A DNA stretch of 64,000 nucleotides from Porticoccus sp950063125. GTDB taxonomy: Bacteria; Pseudomonadota; Gammaproteobacteria; Pseudomonadales; Porticoccaceae. A program made the translations under genes and the position numbers. This document shows, one piece after another, positions 52,322 to 62,190 of the stretch (position 1 is its first letter; the number at the start of each line of letters is the position of its first letter). Location of the stretch: assembly GCF_963973895.1 (NCBI RefSeq), contig NZ_CAXBBF010000004.1; one strand, written 5' to 3'. Under the pieces are notes generated by a model, which saw only the letters and a program-made list of their open reading frames with translations, was not told the origin of the DNA and did not search any database.

Positions 52322-52611
52322 TGTTTACTCCCGCAAAGATCGGTTTGGTTATTTGTCGTGCTGCGATCCGACAAAGCTGTAACATGGTTATATGATACTG
52401 ATTATGGGCCACAGCAGGTGGATTTGTCGGCATATGGTCAGATATTGTCGGGGAATTTTTTACCAGGAAAACATATCGTTCCATTACCCGTCACGGGTCG
52501 GCGGATAGTCAATCCGCCGAATGTGTGCTGATGTCGTGATGTACACGTACAGAAAATCTGGACGTGTAAGGGGGCTGGACAGATTATTGCAACAGGAACC
52601 AGGAGAGGAAG
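52322..52611. promoter_or_regulatory. Palindrome-rich region between divergent alkene reductases
   Basis: Three perfect palindromes lie within 85 bases: ACCCGT-C-ACGGGT (52486-52498), TCGGCGGAT-N5-ATCCGCCGA (52498-52520), and the 27-base TACACGT-A-CAGA-AAA-TCTG-G-ACGTGTA (52542-52568). The last sits 44 bases before the reductase start and looks like an operator for a dimeric repressor such as a TetR/NemR-type protein. No regulator gene is adjacent. Confidence 0.65.
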
Positions 52612-53724
52612 ATGAGCAAGCAGACTGACATACTTTTTGAACCCTACAAGCTCGGCAACCTGCTATTGCCGAACCGTATTATCATGTCGCCGCTGACCCG
52701 CTCCAGATCTACTCAGCCAGGTGATGCTCCCAATGCGATGAATGCTGAGTACTATCGGCAGCGGGCTGGCGCCGGACTGATTATCAGTGAGGCAACCCAA
52801 GTCTCCCGGCAGGGTAAAGGTTACGCTTTTACGCCCGGCATCTATACGGACGAACAAATCAATGGCTGGCGCAAGGTCACGGATGCTGTACATCAGGCGG
52901 GAGGCCGAATTCATCTGCAGCTCTGGCATGTGGGTCGGATTTCCCATCCCGCTCTACAGGCGGATGGCGCGCAGCCCGTGGCGCCTTCCGCAATCAAGCC
53001 CCGCGGGGCGCAGACTTTTATCAGCGCCGACTCGGGAATGGTGGATGTCCCCCAGCCCAGGGCGCTGGGCAAAGATGAGATTCCCGGCATCGTCAATCAA
53101 TACCGGGCCGGCGCGGAGAATGCCCGGCGGGCCGGATTTGACGGTGTTCAGATCCACGCGGCAAATGGCTATCTGATCGACCAGTTTTTGCGCAGCGGCA
53201 GCAATCAGCGCGACGATGAATTTGGCGGTTCTCTAGAAAACCGGCTGCGTTTTCCGATGATGGTAGTGGATGCCGTTCTCTCTGTCTGGGGTGCCGATTG
53301 TTCCGGCATCCGGGTCAGCCCCACCGGCAGTTTCAATGATATGTATGACGATGACCCAGTGGCCACCTATGGGACCTTTGCCGAGCGGCTGAATCGGACC
53401 GGGATGTCCTACCTTGAGGTGGTGGAGGATTCCTTTCAGGGCAACCATGCCGACGGTCGGCCCGAGCAGGTAATCGATGCTATCCGGGCGGGGTACAAAG
53501 GTTGTTATATGGCCAATGGCGGATACTCGGCCGATGAGGCACGCCGACGGATCAAGGCAGGCCGTTGTGACCTGGTCTCCTTTGGCCGTCCGTTTATTGC
53601 CAACCCCGACCTCCCCGAGCGTTTCCGTCGTCATGCCCAGCTGAATGAATGGGACTCCGCCAGCTTTTACGGCGGCGACGAGCGGGGGTACACCGATTAC
53701 CCCCGTCTTGCTGACGCGAACTGA
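52612..53724 (+). CDS. Old yellow enzyme family alkene reductase (NemA-like)
   Basis: A 370-aa FMN-dependent TIM-barrel enzyme. LLPNRIIMSPLTRSRS at the N-terminus, QLWHVGRISHP, VQIHAANGYLIDQFLRSGSN (His and Asn substrate anchors) and the C-terminal LVSFGRPFIANPDLPER are classic. It reduces activated C=C bonds, such as N-ethylmaleimide, and nitrate esters with NADPH. A CAGGAGAGGAAG ribosome site precedes the ATG. A 27-base palindrome upstream suggests induction by electrophiles (inference). Confidence 0.94.
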   Translation: MSKQTDILFEPYKLGNLLLPNRIIMSPLTRSRSTQPGDAPNAMNAEYYRQRAGAGLIISEATQVSRQGKGYAFTPGIYTDEQINGWRKVTDAVHQAGGRIHLQLWHVGRISHPALQADGAQPVAPSAIKPRGAQTFISADSGMVDVPQPRALGKDEIPGIVNQYRAGAENARRAGFDGVQIHAANGYLIDQFLRSGSNQRDDEFGGSLENRLRFPMMVVDAVLSVWGADCSGIRVSPTGSFNDMYDDDPVATYGTFAERLNRTGMSYLEVVEDSFQGNHADGRPEQVIDAIRAGYKGCYMANGGYSADEARRRIKAGRCDLVSFGRPFIANPDLPERFRRHAQLNEWDSASFYGGDERGYTDYPRLADAN

Positions 53725-53751
53725 AATACGGGGTTTGTGCCTGCTACAGGT

Positions 53752-56466
53752 TCACTGTGTGCCGGTGAGCTTGCGCAGTACATAGTGCAGAATGCCACCA
53801 TTCCTGAAATAGTCGAATTCATTGGGGGTGTCGATGCGCACAGTGACGGAGAAAGTGCGGGTTCCCTTCTCGCCGGTTGCCGTGACTGACAGCTCGCGCT
53901 GGCCTGCTTCAACAGCGGGGATATCGAAATGCTCGGTGCCGTCCAGTCCCAGCGAGTCGGCATCTTCCCCGCCGCTGAACTGCAGCGGTAAAACCCCCAT
54001 GCCCACCAGATTGGAGCGATGGATGCGCTCGAAGCTTTTGGCAATCACCGCCCGGACGCCGAGCAGAATGGTGCCCTTCGCCGCCCAGTCCCGGGAGGAA
54101 CCGGTACCGTATTCCTGTCCTGCCAATACCACCAGAGGTGTTCCGTTTTGCCGGTATTTCATGGCGGCGTCGTACACACTGATCGAGGAGTTGTCGGGAA
54201 AGTAGGTCGTCCATCCGCCCTCGGTACCCGGAGCCAGCTGATTGCGCAACCGTACATTGGCAAAGGTGCCGCGCATCATCACCTCGTGGTTGCCCCGCCG
54301 CGATCCATAGGAGTTGAAATCCTTCGGCTCCACACCCTGTTCGATCAGATAGTGCCCCGCCGGGCTGTCCTTGGCGATACTGCCGGCCGGCGAGATGTGG
54401 TCGGTGGTGATGGAGTCCCCCAGTTTCAGCAGGCAGCGGGCCTGCTCGATAGGTTTTATCGCCGCCGGCTCGGCGGTCATGCCTTCAAAAAAAGGTGGCT
54501 TGCGAACATAGGTGGATTCCGGCCAGCTGTACAGCTCCCCACCGGATACCGGCAGGTTCTGCCATTCCTCATCTCCACTGTAGACATCTGCATACTTTTC
54601 CCGGAACAGCCCGGCTGCCACATGGGCATTAACCAGTGCCTTGATTTCCTCTGAGGATGGCCAGATGTCCTTCAGGTAAACGGCACGACCTTCCGCGTCT
54701 TCCCCCAAGGGCTCGTTTTTCAGATCCAGCAGCATACTGCCGGCCAGTGCGTAGGCCACCACCAGAGGGGGCGATGCCAGGTAGTTGGTTTTTACATCGG
54801 AATGAATGCGGCCTTCAAAATTGCGGTTGCCAGACAGCACCGACGCCACCGTGAGATTCCGGGTACGGATGGATTCGGCTATTTCATCGGGCAGTGGACC
54901 TGAATTGCCGATACAGGTGGTGCAGCCATAGCCCACCAGATAGAAGCCCATCGCTTCGAGATCTTCCAGCAAACCGGACTGCTCCAGATATTCGGTGACC
55001 ACCTTGGAGCCGGGTGCCAGACTGGTTTTGACCCAGGGTTTTACGGTAAGTCCCCGCTGTCTCGCTTTCCGGGCGAGCAGGCCCGCTGCCAACATGACAC
55101 TCGGGTTGGAGGTATTCGTGCAACTGGTAATGGCGGCAATGACCACCGCACCATCACGGAGCTGAAAATTTTGATTCCGGAAGGTGATTTCGTGAGCGGT
55201 ATCTTCCGGCTCCTCCATGGCCGCGCCTTCGTCGTCCATCTCCAGTGCCTGGATCTGTTCAGCGCTTGCGGCTGCAGCATCGTCCAGCAGCTTGCGGTAA
55301 TGGTCGGCCATAGCTGTGAGAGAAACCCGGTCCTGGGGGCGCTTCGGTCCGGCGAGGCTGGGTACGACATCGGCCAGATTGAGCTCTAGCAGCGAACTGT
55401 ACTCTGCATCCGGGGTATTTTCGTCATGCCATATGCCGACAGTTTTGGTGTAGGTTTCCACCAGGGCCAGTTGCTGTTCACTGCGACCGGTGAGTTCGAG
55501 GTAGTTAATGGTTTCCCGGTCGATAGGGAAAATAGCGCAGGTTGCGCCGTATTCCGGTGTCATATTGCCGATAGTGGCGCGATCCGCGAGCGACAGGCTC
55601 TCCAGCCCCGGGCCAAAGAATTCGACAAATTTTGATACCACTCCGTGTTTGCGCAGCTGCTCGGTCACAGTTAGTACCAAATCGGTGGCGGTGGCGCCCT
55701 CGGGTAACTTGCCGGTCAATTTAAAGCCCACAACCTGGGGCAAAAGCATACTGATGGGCTGCCCCAGCATGGCTGCTTCCGCCTCGATGCCGCCCACTCC
55801 CCAGCCCAGAACCCCCAGGCCGTTAATCATGGTGGTGTGTGAGTCAGTGCCTACCAACGTATCGGGATACGCTACCAACTTGCCGTCAACGGTCTTTGAG
55901 TAGACCGCCTGGGCCAGGTATTCCAGGTTGACCTGATGGCAAATGCCGGTGCCGGGAGGAACGACCTTGAAGTTTTCAAAGGCTTTTTGCCCCCAGCGCA
56001 GGAACTGGTAGCGTTCCCGATTGCGGGTAACTTCAAGGGCAGTATTCTTTTTGAGCGAGTCTTCGTGACCGTAAAAGTCCACCATGACGGAATGGTCAAT
56101 GACCAGATCCACAGCGGAGAGGGGATTGATCCGGTCCGGTGAACCCCCCAGCTCTCCCATGGCGTCGCGCATGGCTGCCAGGTCGACGACTGCCGGGACA
56201 CCGGTGAAATCCTGCAACAGGACCCTCGCCGGCACAAAACTGATTTCCTCGCTCGGTGTTGCCTGTGGATCCCAGTTGGCCACCGCTTCAATATCCCTGT
56301 CCTGGACAAAATCCTCGTTGGCATGACGGAGTAGGTTTTCCAGCAGTATCTTCAGTGAATAGGGGAGTCGGGTAATATCGTATTTGTCGGACACACCCTT
56401 AAAGTCGTAAAAAGTGTAGGTGTCGTCGCCAATAACCGACGAGGTTGTGGACTGATACTTGGACAT
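53752..56466 (-). CDS. acnA: Aconitate hydratase AcnA
   Basis: A 904-aa [4Fe-4S] enzyme of the citric acid cycle, citrate to isocitrate. The cluster ligands are in ITSCTNTSNPSV and YGCTTCIGNSGP. The substrate-binding VGTDSHTTMINGLGVLGWGVGGIEAEA and GSSRDWAAKGT loops are complete. Its length fits the cytosolic-aconitase/IRP-like AcnA form. The gene is monocistronic; its stop is 27 bases from that of the convergent reductase gene. Confidence 0.97.
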   Translation of the reverse strand: MSKYQSTTSSVIGDDTYTFYDFKGVSDKYDITRLPYSLKILLENLLRHANEDFVQDRDIEAVANWDPQATPSEEISFVPARVLLQDFTGVPAVVDLAAMRDAMGELGGSPDRINPLSAVDLVIDHSVMVDFYGHEDSLKKNTALEVTRNRERYQFLRWGQKAFENFKVVPPGTGICHQVNLEYLAQAVYSKTVDGKLVAYPDTLVGTDSHTTMINGLGVLGWGVGGIEAEAAMLGQPISMLLPQVVGFKLTGKLPEGATATDLVLTVTEQLRKHGVVSKFVEFFGPGLESLSLADRATIGNMTPEYGATCAIFPIDRETINYLELTGRSEQQLALVETYTKTVGIWHDENTPDAEYSSLLELNLADVVPSLAGPKRPQDRVSLTAMADHYRKLLDDAAAASAEQIQALEMDDEGAAMEEPEDTAHEITFRNQNFQLRDGAVVIAAITSCTNTSNPSVMLAAGLLARKARQRGLTVKPWVKTSLAPGSKVVTEYLEQSGLLEDLEAMGFYLVGYGCTTCIGNSGPLPDEIAESIRTRNLTVASVLSGNRNFEGRIHSDVKTNYLASPPLVVAYALAGSMLLDLKNEPLGEDAEGRAVYLKDIWPSSEEIKALVNAHVAAGLFREKYADVYSGDEEWQNLPVSGGELYSWPESTYVRKPPFFEGMTAEPAAIKPIEQARCLLKLGDSITTDHISPAGSIAKDSPAGHYLIEQGVEPKDFNSYGSRRGNHEVMMRGTFANVRLRNQLAPGTEGGWTTYFPDNSSISVYDAAMKYRQNGTPLVVLAGQEYGTGSSRDWAAKGTILLGVRAVIAKSFERIHRSNLVGMGVLPLQFSGGEDADSLGLDGTEHFDIPAVEAGQRELSVTATGEKGTRTFSVTVRIDTPNEFDYFRNGGILHYVLRKLTGTQ

Positions 56467-56587
56467 GCTCGCTCCTGTTTCAATTGCTTGATCACTAGCC
56501 TAAGGATAGTCAAAGCCTGCAATCGTGTCTTTATGTGAAATAGTGGGAAGGTTATTAATGGGTTTATAACACCCCTGTAACCTCTGT

Positions 56588-56980
56588 TTATCTTGCCAGT
56601 TTGATCGCCAGCGCGGTGCAGATACCCCATATCCCGTTAAAAAATAGTACCAGCAGCGGTGTCAGCAGCCCAAGTTCCAGGCCGGCTATACCCTTCTGTG
56701 CCTGCAGGGGGAATACAATGAACAGCTGTACTGCAGTGGGAAACAGGCTCAGCACCATCCCTTTCCAGACTAATCTCGATTGCCATATCGGCAGCAAAAA
56801 CAGCAGTCCCCAAAGTCCACCCCAGACGATCCTTGGGTAGAGCCATTGTGGGGACAGGCCCGGTGCAATAGCGACTCCGAGTGCTTGAGATATACCGAGA
56901 TCGCCAAAAATCCAGACGGAGAGGCTGTTGGCCAGTGCGCCGAGGCAGCCGGCTGCGAAAAAAAAGAGTGACTTGTGCAT
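56588..56980 (-). CDS. Small four-helix membrane protein, unknown function
   Basis: A 130-aa protein made of four hydrophobic segments (about 5-27, 45-65, 72-92, 102-126), starting MHKSLFFFAAGCLGALANSL. A ribosome-site-like GGGAGC lies just before the ATG. I did not recognise the family. It lies alone upstream of acnA. Confidence 0.65.
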   Translation of the reverse strand: MHKSLFFFAAGCLGALANSLSVWIFGDLGISQALGVAIAPGLSPQWLYPRIVWGGLWGLLFLLPIWQSRLVWKGMVLSLFPTAVQLFIVFPLQAQKGIAGLELGLLTPLLVLFFNGIWGICTALAIKLAR

Positions 56981-57053
56981 AAGTGCTCCCGGAAACGCTT
57001 CGCCCGATCATAGGGCGATACCCTTTTGGCTATCAACTATTGGACTGGCTATT

Positions 57054-57093
57054 GTCCATGCATGCAGTTTAGGCATGCAGTTCAGGCATGGAC
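57054..57093. repeat. 13-bp tandem repeat inside an 8-bp inverted repeat
   Basis: GCATGCAGTTYAG is repeated at 57060-57072 and 57073-57085, followed by a partial third copy. The whole is bracketed by GTCCATGC (57054-57061) and GCATGGAC (57086-57093). It lies just after the stop of the isomerase gene and has no T-run. Confidence 0.6.
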
Positions 57094-57102
57094 TCTGGGT
57101 GT

Positions 57103-57714
57103 TTATTCATAAGCGGGAAAGGCGATAACACCGGCGGCAAAATCCAGCGCTGTTTCCAGCCGCTCGTTGCCCCAGAACAGTTCCCTGCCCACCAGAAACG
57201 AGGGTGCACCGAAGAGATGTTGTTCGATGGCCTGCCCAGTCTGCTGATGAAGACGACCCTTGGTTTCTGCCCAACCGGCTTCTTCCAGTACAGGTTGTGC
57301 AACTGTGCCACTGGCGGTCAGGCATTGGCCAATGACCTCAGGTGAGGCGATATCCTCGTCGCGTTCAAAGTTGGCGCGAAATACCTCCCGACAGAACTGC
57401 GGTACCCAGTGGGCATCCGGTGCAGTACAGACTGCCCGTGCCGCCAGCAAGCCGTTGCGCGGAAATTGAGAGGGTTTGTGCCAGGGCAATTGCAGCTGGC
57501 TGGCGACTCGCGCCATATCACGCCACATGTAGCGCCCTTTGTCGGGGTAGATGTTGAATGGCGAGTCGCTCCAGCCCTGTTGTTTGAAGATGGCTCCGAG
57601 CATGAAGGGGCGCCACCGCACCGGAATATTTCTCTCCCCGGCAAGGGCCTCGATACGCATGGCGGCGGGATAGGAATAGGTGCTGCCAAAGTCAAACCAG
57701 AATTCCAGGTGCAT
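57103..57714 (-). CDS. 2-hydroxychromene-2-carboxylate isomerase/DsbA-family protein
   Basis: A 203-aa thioredoxin-fold protein. FDFGSTYSYPA (residues 8-18) carries the catalytic serine of the kappa-GST/HCCA isomerase group in place of a CxxC. WRPFMLGAIFKQ and GAPSFLVGRELFWG (about 168-181) are typical. It uses glutathione to isomerise or conjugate aromatic-ring cleavage products. There is no aromatic catabolic operon nearby, so the role is uncertain. Confidence 0.88.
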   Translation of the reverse strand: MHLEFWFDFGSTYSYPAAMRIEALAGERNIPVRWRPFMLGAIFKQQGWSDSPFNIYPDKGRYMWRDMARVASQLQLPWHKPSQFPRNGLLAARAVCTAPDAHWVPQFCREVFRANFERDEDIASPEVIGQCLTASGTVAQPVLEEAGWAETKGRLHQQTGQAIEQHLFGAPSFLVGRELFWGNERLETALDFAAGVIAFPAYE

Positions 57715-57735
57715 GGTGTTGATTGCTCCTCTGAA

Positions 57736-58509
57736 TCAGTCGCCGGTGCCGTCTAATCGCACCACACTGACCCGTTGTGTGATCGGCGAGACAGCCGGGC
57801 CGAACTGATTGTAAATAGCCACATCGGCGGCGTCTCGACCATAGCCGATTGCCACATAACCGCCTTTTAGCGTTGGTTGTGTCGCATCAAAGGTATACCA
57901 CTGGCCGCCCACATAGGCCTCAAACCAGGCGTGCATATCGATAGGGTCAAGCTCGTAGAGGTAGCCGACGACCATCCTGGCAGGAATACTGAGACTCCGG
58001 CACAACGCAATACCCAGGTGGGCGAAATCACGACAAACGCCCCACTGGCGCATATTCACTTCTGCTGCAGAGAGTTGATCATTGCCGAGCATTGGCTCAT
58101 AGCGAATGCGCTCACGCAGCCAGCACTGAATGGCATTAACCTGATCGTAGCCCGGTTGTTGGTCGGCGGTAATTTCGTTGGCCATCTGGACAAAGCGGTC
58201 CGACTCACAGTAGCGGCTGGGAAGCAGATAGCAGAGCATGGAGTCCGGCAGATACTGTACTTCAATAAAAGGCGCGCCCGGAGCCTGTTCGATGACATCC
58301 ACTGTTTTTACATCGGCCGAGGTGGTGATGGAAAAGGGGCCGGGTTGGCCCAGCAGTCGCTGACAGAGGTTGCCGAAATTGTCGGTAAATTCCTCCATTG
58401 GGCAATCTGGTGTGAGCGTGTATTCCTCCCGGGCCACCCTTTGTTGTCCGCCGCTGCGTGGCCTTAGCATGAAGATGAAGGGTGTCGGAAGCTCGATTTC
58501 GAAGCTCAT
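57736..58509 (-). CDS. Transglutaminase-like cysteine peptidase-fold protein
   Basis: A 257-aa protein. The start at 58509 (MSFEIELPTPF) is preferred; the frame runs eight codons further. A beta-rich N-terminal domain is followed by the transglutaminase core with QWGVCRDFAHLGIALCR (cysteine), DMHAWFEAYVG (histidine) and YTFDATQP (aspartate), a full triad. Bacterial proteins of this form are mostly uncharacterised peptidases. It is close to the isomerase gene (21 bases) on the same strand. Confidence 0.88.
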   Translation of the reverse strand: MSFEIELPTPFIFMLRPRSGGQQRVAREEYTLTPDCPMEEFTDNFGNLCQRLLGQPGPFSITTSADVKTVDVIEQAPGAPFIEVQYLPDSMLCYLLPSRYCESDRFVQMANEITADQQPGYDQVNAIQCWLRERIRYEPMLGNDQLSAAEVNMRQWGVCRDFAHLGIALCRSLSIPARMVVGYLYELDPIDMHAWFEAYVGGQWYTFDATQPTLKGGYVAIGYGRDAADVAIYNQFGPAVSPITQRVSVVRLDGTGD

Positions 58510-58576
58510 GCTGCAGGTAGTTCGTAACCACATAAGGCAATGTCCAGTATCAAAACGGTCTTATAAACGGGGCCGG

Positions 58577-59233
58577 TCAGGCCGCATAGTAGAAAATGGC
58601 AATATAGTGGCAAGTAGTACCCGCCATGACAAACAGGTGCCAGATAAAGTGGCCGTATCGCAAATAGCTGTCGGCGGTGAAAAAGGCCACCCCCACGGTA
58701 TAGGCCAGGCCGCCGGAAGCGAGCCAGATCAGGCCCGGTGTCGGCAAGTGAAGCCACAAAGGGTTGGCTGCAATCACAATCAGCCAGCCCATTAAAAGAT
58801 AAAGGCCGGTGGAAAATACCGGATGATTAAGCCTGTTGCTGGCCTTGAGTATGACGCCTGTAGCTGCCAGACACCAGATCGCCGCCAATAGAGACCAGCC
58901 CCATGCACCCCTTAGCGCCCCTAGGGTAAAGGGAGTGTAGGTGCCGGCGATCAGTAGAAAAATAGCCGAATGTTCTATCACCTGAAACTGTTTCTTTCTG
59001 TGCCCCTTGGGAAGGCCGTGATAGAGCATGGATGCAAGATAGAGCAGTATCATCGTCAGGGCAAAGATAGCCGAGCCTATCATGAACCCGGTGTTGTCCT
59101 GTTGGGATGCACGAATTAACAGAGGGGGTGTGGCAATAAGAGCCGCCAGGAGCCCTGCGCCATGACTGAGACTGTTAGCAATTTCCTCTTCGGAGGACTG
59201 CTCGCGCCCCGGTGATTTGAGTGATGATGACAC
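58577..59233 (-). CDS. Hemolysin III family/PAQR-type membrane protein
   Basis: A 218-aa seven-helix inner-membrane protein of the hemolysin III (YqfA, TrhA) group. The N-terminal ANSLSHGAGLLAALI, ASMLYHGLP and the C-terminal RYGHFIWHLFVMAGTTCHY carry the conserved serine and histidines of the PAQR metal site. Family members affect membrane-lipid balance. It is the start of a block of minus-strand genes. Confidence 0.92.
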   Translation of the reverse strand: MSSSLKSPGREQSSEEEIANSLSHGAGLLAALIATPPLLIRASQQDNTGFMIGSAIFALTMILLYLASMLYHGLPKGHRKKQFQVIEHSAIFLLIAGTYTPFTLGALRGAWGWSLLAAIWCLAATGVILKASNRLNHPVFSTGLYLLMGWLIVIAANPLWLHLPTPGLIWLASGGLAYTVGVAFFTADSYLRYGHFIWHLFVMAGTTCHYIAIFYYAA

Positions 59234-59319
59234 AATGCTCCATGTTCTCGGTTTTGGTAGGTATTAGGTCTCGGGTCTTCACGCAAATGACTGAAGCTGA
59301 CAAGCTTAATCCACTTGGC

Positions 59320-60288
59320 CTACTCTTCGACAGTTACTGGTGAAACAAACCCCGGTGGCTTAATGGCCAGTACTGAACAGGTCAGTTGGTCGAGAATGGC
59401 CTCAGCCGTATTGCCAATGATCAATCCCGATATTCCGGTGCGCCCCAGTGTCCCCATTACCACAAGATTTGCCTTCAATTGCGTTGCCATATCAGGTATT
59501 ACCCTCGGCGCAGGCCCTTGGCGCAAATGAAACTGCGGTGACAGGTAGTTGTACGCCTCATCGCCAACCCGCGCATGTATTTTGCGGTCCAGGCTATCGA
59601 GAATCGACTGGTGTCGCGCGCGTTCACCCTCAGTGTAATTGAGACTGCTTTTCTCCGGGTTGTCGCTCCATACCTGAAACAACATTTCCCCGGGTGCATC
59701 CCAAGCGTGCACAAAATGCAGGTCGGCAAAATCTGCGATGGCGAGTGAGGTGGCAAACTCGATGATCTGTCGGTTGGGGCCCTGTTCTGCTGACGCCGGT
59801 TCCTCCGGATCAAAATCCAGAGCGGCCATAATGCAACGATAGTCCGGTTTCTCATCTGCTTTTATCAGCCAAACCGGGCAGGGACACTTGCGTAGCAGGT
59901 GCATATCATCGCTGCCGAACAGCCTTTCCATAAAATCCGGATTTTCAGCTGGCTTGATGACCAGATCATGACCTTCTCTGAGAACTGTCCGGATGACTTC
60001 CAGAAAACACTTGCCTTCAACCACTGTCAGGGTGATTTGGTTATCCTGTGAATAGGGTTCTGTCAGTGATTGCAGTGCGTTGTAGCGCTCTGCAACCAGA
60101 TTTGCTTTTAGTTCGGCTGAACCCGGTGCCTCAGGGGGCAGGTGTACACTGATAGGTGGCGGTGACATTACGTCAATCACGGTTAGCCGGGCCTGATTCT
60201 TGACGGCCAGCGATACCGCGCGGGCAAAGGCCGTCTCCTGTGCAACAGCCGGTTCTGATACATAGAGAATGTGCTTGAACTGGTTCAT
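59320..60288 (-). CDS. Universal stress protein with two UspA domains
   Basis: A 322-aa tandem Usp protein, like UspE. The first half starts KHILYVSEPAVAQETAFARAVSLA and the second half ends with the ATP-binding motif MGTLGRTGISGLIIGNTAEAIL (G-x2-G-x9-G pattern). It lies 12 bases after the antiporter gene on the same strand, so it is probably co-transcribed with it, linking ion balance and stress. Confidence 0.9.
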   Translation of the reverse strand: MNQFKHILYVSEPAVAQETAFARAVSLAVKNQARLTVIDVMSPPPISVHLPPEAPGSAELKANLVAERYNALQSLTEPYSQDNQITLTVVEGKCFLEVIRTVLREGHDLVIKPAENPDFMERLFGSDDMHLLRKCPCPVWLIKADEKPDYRCIMAALDFDPEEPASAEQGPNRQIIEFATSLAIADFADLHFVHAWDAPGEMLFQVWSDNPEKSSLNYTEGERARHQSILDSLDRKIHARVGDEAYNYLSPQFHLRQGPAPRVIPDMATQLKANLVVMGTLGRTGISGLIIGNTAEAILDQLTCSVLAIKPPGFVSPVTVEE

Positions 60289-60300
60289 GTCGATCTCCTG

Positions 60301-61953
60301 TCAGGCTGGCGGGTTATCGGCCTTCTTTTGTGGGAATAATTGCGCTGCCGCTTCCCTGGCAGCATCGGCATAGGGGACCAATACCATGTCTACCCCCGCT
60401 TGTTCAAAGAATTTGGCGTCGTAACTGCCGGCGGCGGAAATAGCCACTTTGCCTTTATAGCCCTGTTCCTTTAGCCCGTGCAATATCATCCGGTTGATGG
60501 CGCGGTCGCGGACGGTACTGACTACCCAGGTTGCCCGGGACAGGGGCAGTGAGGCGATAAACTCCGGGTCTTCTGCATCGCCATAGTGCACTGCGTAGCC
60601 GTCACGGGTATGGTGTTGCACGGCTTCGGGGTCGAAATCCACGGCCAGCAGACGGCAACCTCGCTGGCGCAGATAGGTGGCGACGGATGCGCCGAAACGG
60701 CCCAGGCCAATCAGCAGGATATCGACTTTTTCTTCGTCGCCTACGGTGCTGTCCAGTTCCCTGTGCGCCACTTTGCGCTCGAAAATGCCCAGCCAGGGGG
60801 CAAGTCGTGCATAAAGCGGGTGGGAGTAGAGGATCATGTAGGTGGAGGCGCTGATGGTAATCAGGCCCACCAGTGTGATAAGTCCGACGGTATCCTGTCC
60901 CAGGTGACCGAGGCTGAGGCCGAGTGCGGCCAGAATCAGGGAAAATTCACTGATTTGTGCCACCGTCAGTCCCGCCAGAAATCCGGTGCGTTTGCGATAG
61001 CCCATATACCCCATAATCGCCATGACGATCAGCGGGTTGCCGACCAACACGAACAGCGAGAAGATCATCGCCGCCCCCAGTTGGCCGCCCAGATTGAGGA
61101 TATCCAGTGATGCACCCAGTTCGATAAAAAAGAACAACAGGAGGAAATCGCGCAAACTCACCAGTCTGGCGGCGACCTGTTCACGATAGGCCGTGGACGC
61201 GATGGAAATACCTGCCAAAAAAGCCCCCACTTCCTTGCTGAAACCCAGCAGATCACCAATCGATGCGCCGAGAACGGCCCAGGCAATGGCAAATAGCATC
61301 AGCAGTTCCGATGAATGCGCAATGCGCTGCAGCAACCCCGGCAACACATAGCGCATTAGCAGTGCCACCCCGATCAACATCAGGGCACCCTTGAGCAGAA
61401 TCACCCCGGCTTCCCGGCCGATATTGACGCCCTCTTCAGCCTGGCCGAAGGCGGTCAGGCCGATCATCACCAGCACCACCACAATGTCCTGAACAATCAG
61501 AAAGCCCACGGCAATCCGGCCATGCAGGGAGTCGACCTCCCGTTTGTCGGACAGCAGCTTGACAATAATAATCGTGCTGGAAAAGGTCAGGGCGACAGCT
61601 ACGTATAGCGCGGTGACTGGCGACATGCCCATGAGCAGGGCGATCAGGTAACCCACGACCGAGGTAAAGAGTACCTGTCCGAGCCCGGATGCCAGGGCGA
61701 CCGGGCCCACCGTGCGGATAATGTGCAGATCCAGCTTTAGCCCGACCACGAACAGCAACAGCGCGATACCCAGCCTGGCAAACAGTTCGATCTCGCTGCT
61801 GTGGGAGACCATGCCGAACCCGGAGGGTCCCACCAGAATGCCGATTGCAATAAAAGCGACAATCAGCGGTTGGCGCAGAAACTGGGCAATAAAGCCCCCA
61901 ATTGCCGCCAGGCCCAATATGACTCCGATTTCCAGAAAAACACTTCCCAACAT
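60301..61953 (-). CDS. CPA2-family cation:proton antiporter with TrkA-N domain (YbaL/KefC-like)
   Basis: A 550-aa membrane protein with about twelve hydrophobic segments (1-380) and a C-terminal TrkA-N domain (LLIGLGRFGASVATYL, about 412-427, followed by VDFDPEAV). The antiporter core helices are ALTFSSTIIIVKLLSDK and QDIVVVLVMIGL. It is only distantly similar to the antiporter at 49525, so they are not recent copies. It is co-oriented and closely spaced with the universal stress gene. Confidence 0.9.
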   Translation of the reverse strand: MLGSVFLEIGVILGLAAIGGFIAQFLRQPLIVAFIAIGILVGPSGFGMVSHSSEIELFARLGIALLLFVVGLKLDLHIIRTVGPVALASGLGQVLFTSVVGYLIALLMGMSPVTALYVAVALTFSSTIIIVKLLSDKREVDSLHGRIAVGFLIVQDIVVVLVMIGLTAFGQAEEGVNIGREAGVILLKGALMLIGVALLMRYVLPGLLQRIAHSSELLMLFAIAWAVLGASIGDLLGFSKEVGAFLAGISIASTAYREQVAARLVSLRDFLLLFFFIELGASLDILNLGGQLGAAMIFSLFVLVGNPLIVMAIMGYMGYRKRTGFLAGLTVAQISEFSLILAALGLSLGHLGQDTVGLITLVGLITISASTYMILYSHPLYARLAPWLGIFERKVAHRELDSTVGDEEKVDILLIGLGRFGASVATYLRQRGCRLLAVDFDPEAVQHHTRDGYAVHYGDAEDPEFIASLPLSRATWVVSTVRDRAINRMILHGLKEQGYKGKVAISAAGSYDAKFFEQAGVDMVLVPYADAAREAAAQLFPQKKADNPPA

Positions 61954-62190
61954 TAATGGGACTCCCTTTCGATAGGTCTTTTAGACGGGTGTGCGATGCG
62001 CTATTTGTAGTCCCCAGGCTTTTTCGATCGAGCGGTATGGTGTTTTTACCTATCCATTCAAAGTGATAAATAGGTTAAGTGATAATAGCCGCAAATGGTA
62101 CAGCCCGATATTCTGGGTATTTTACTGATGGTGGTAAATGGACAAAAATACCTGCTGCAGTGATTTTTCCGTTATTGCTGGTGGGTCAGA

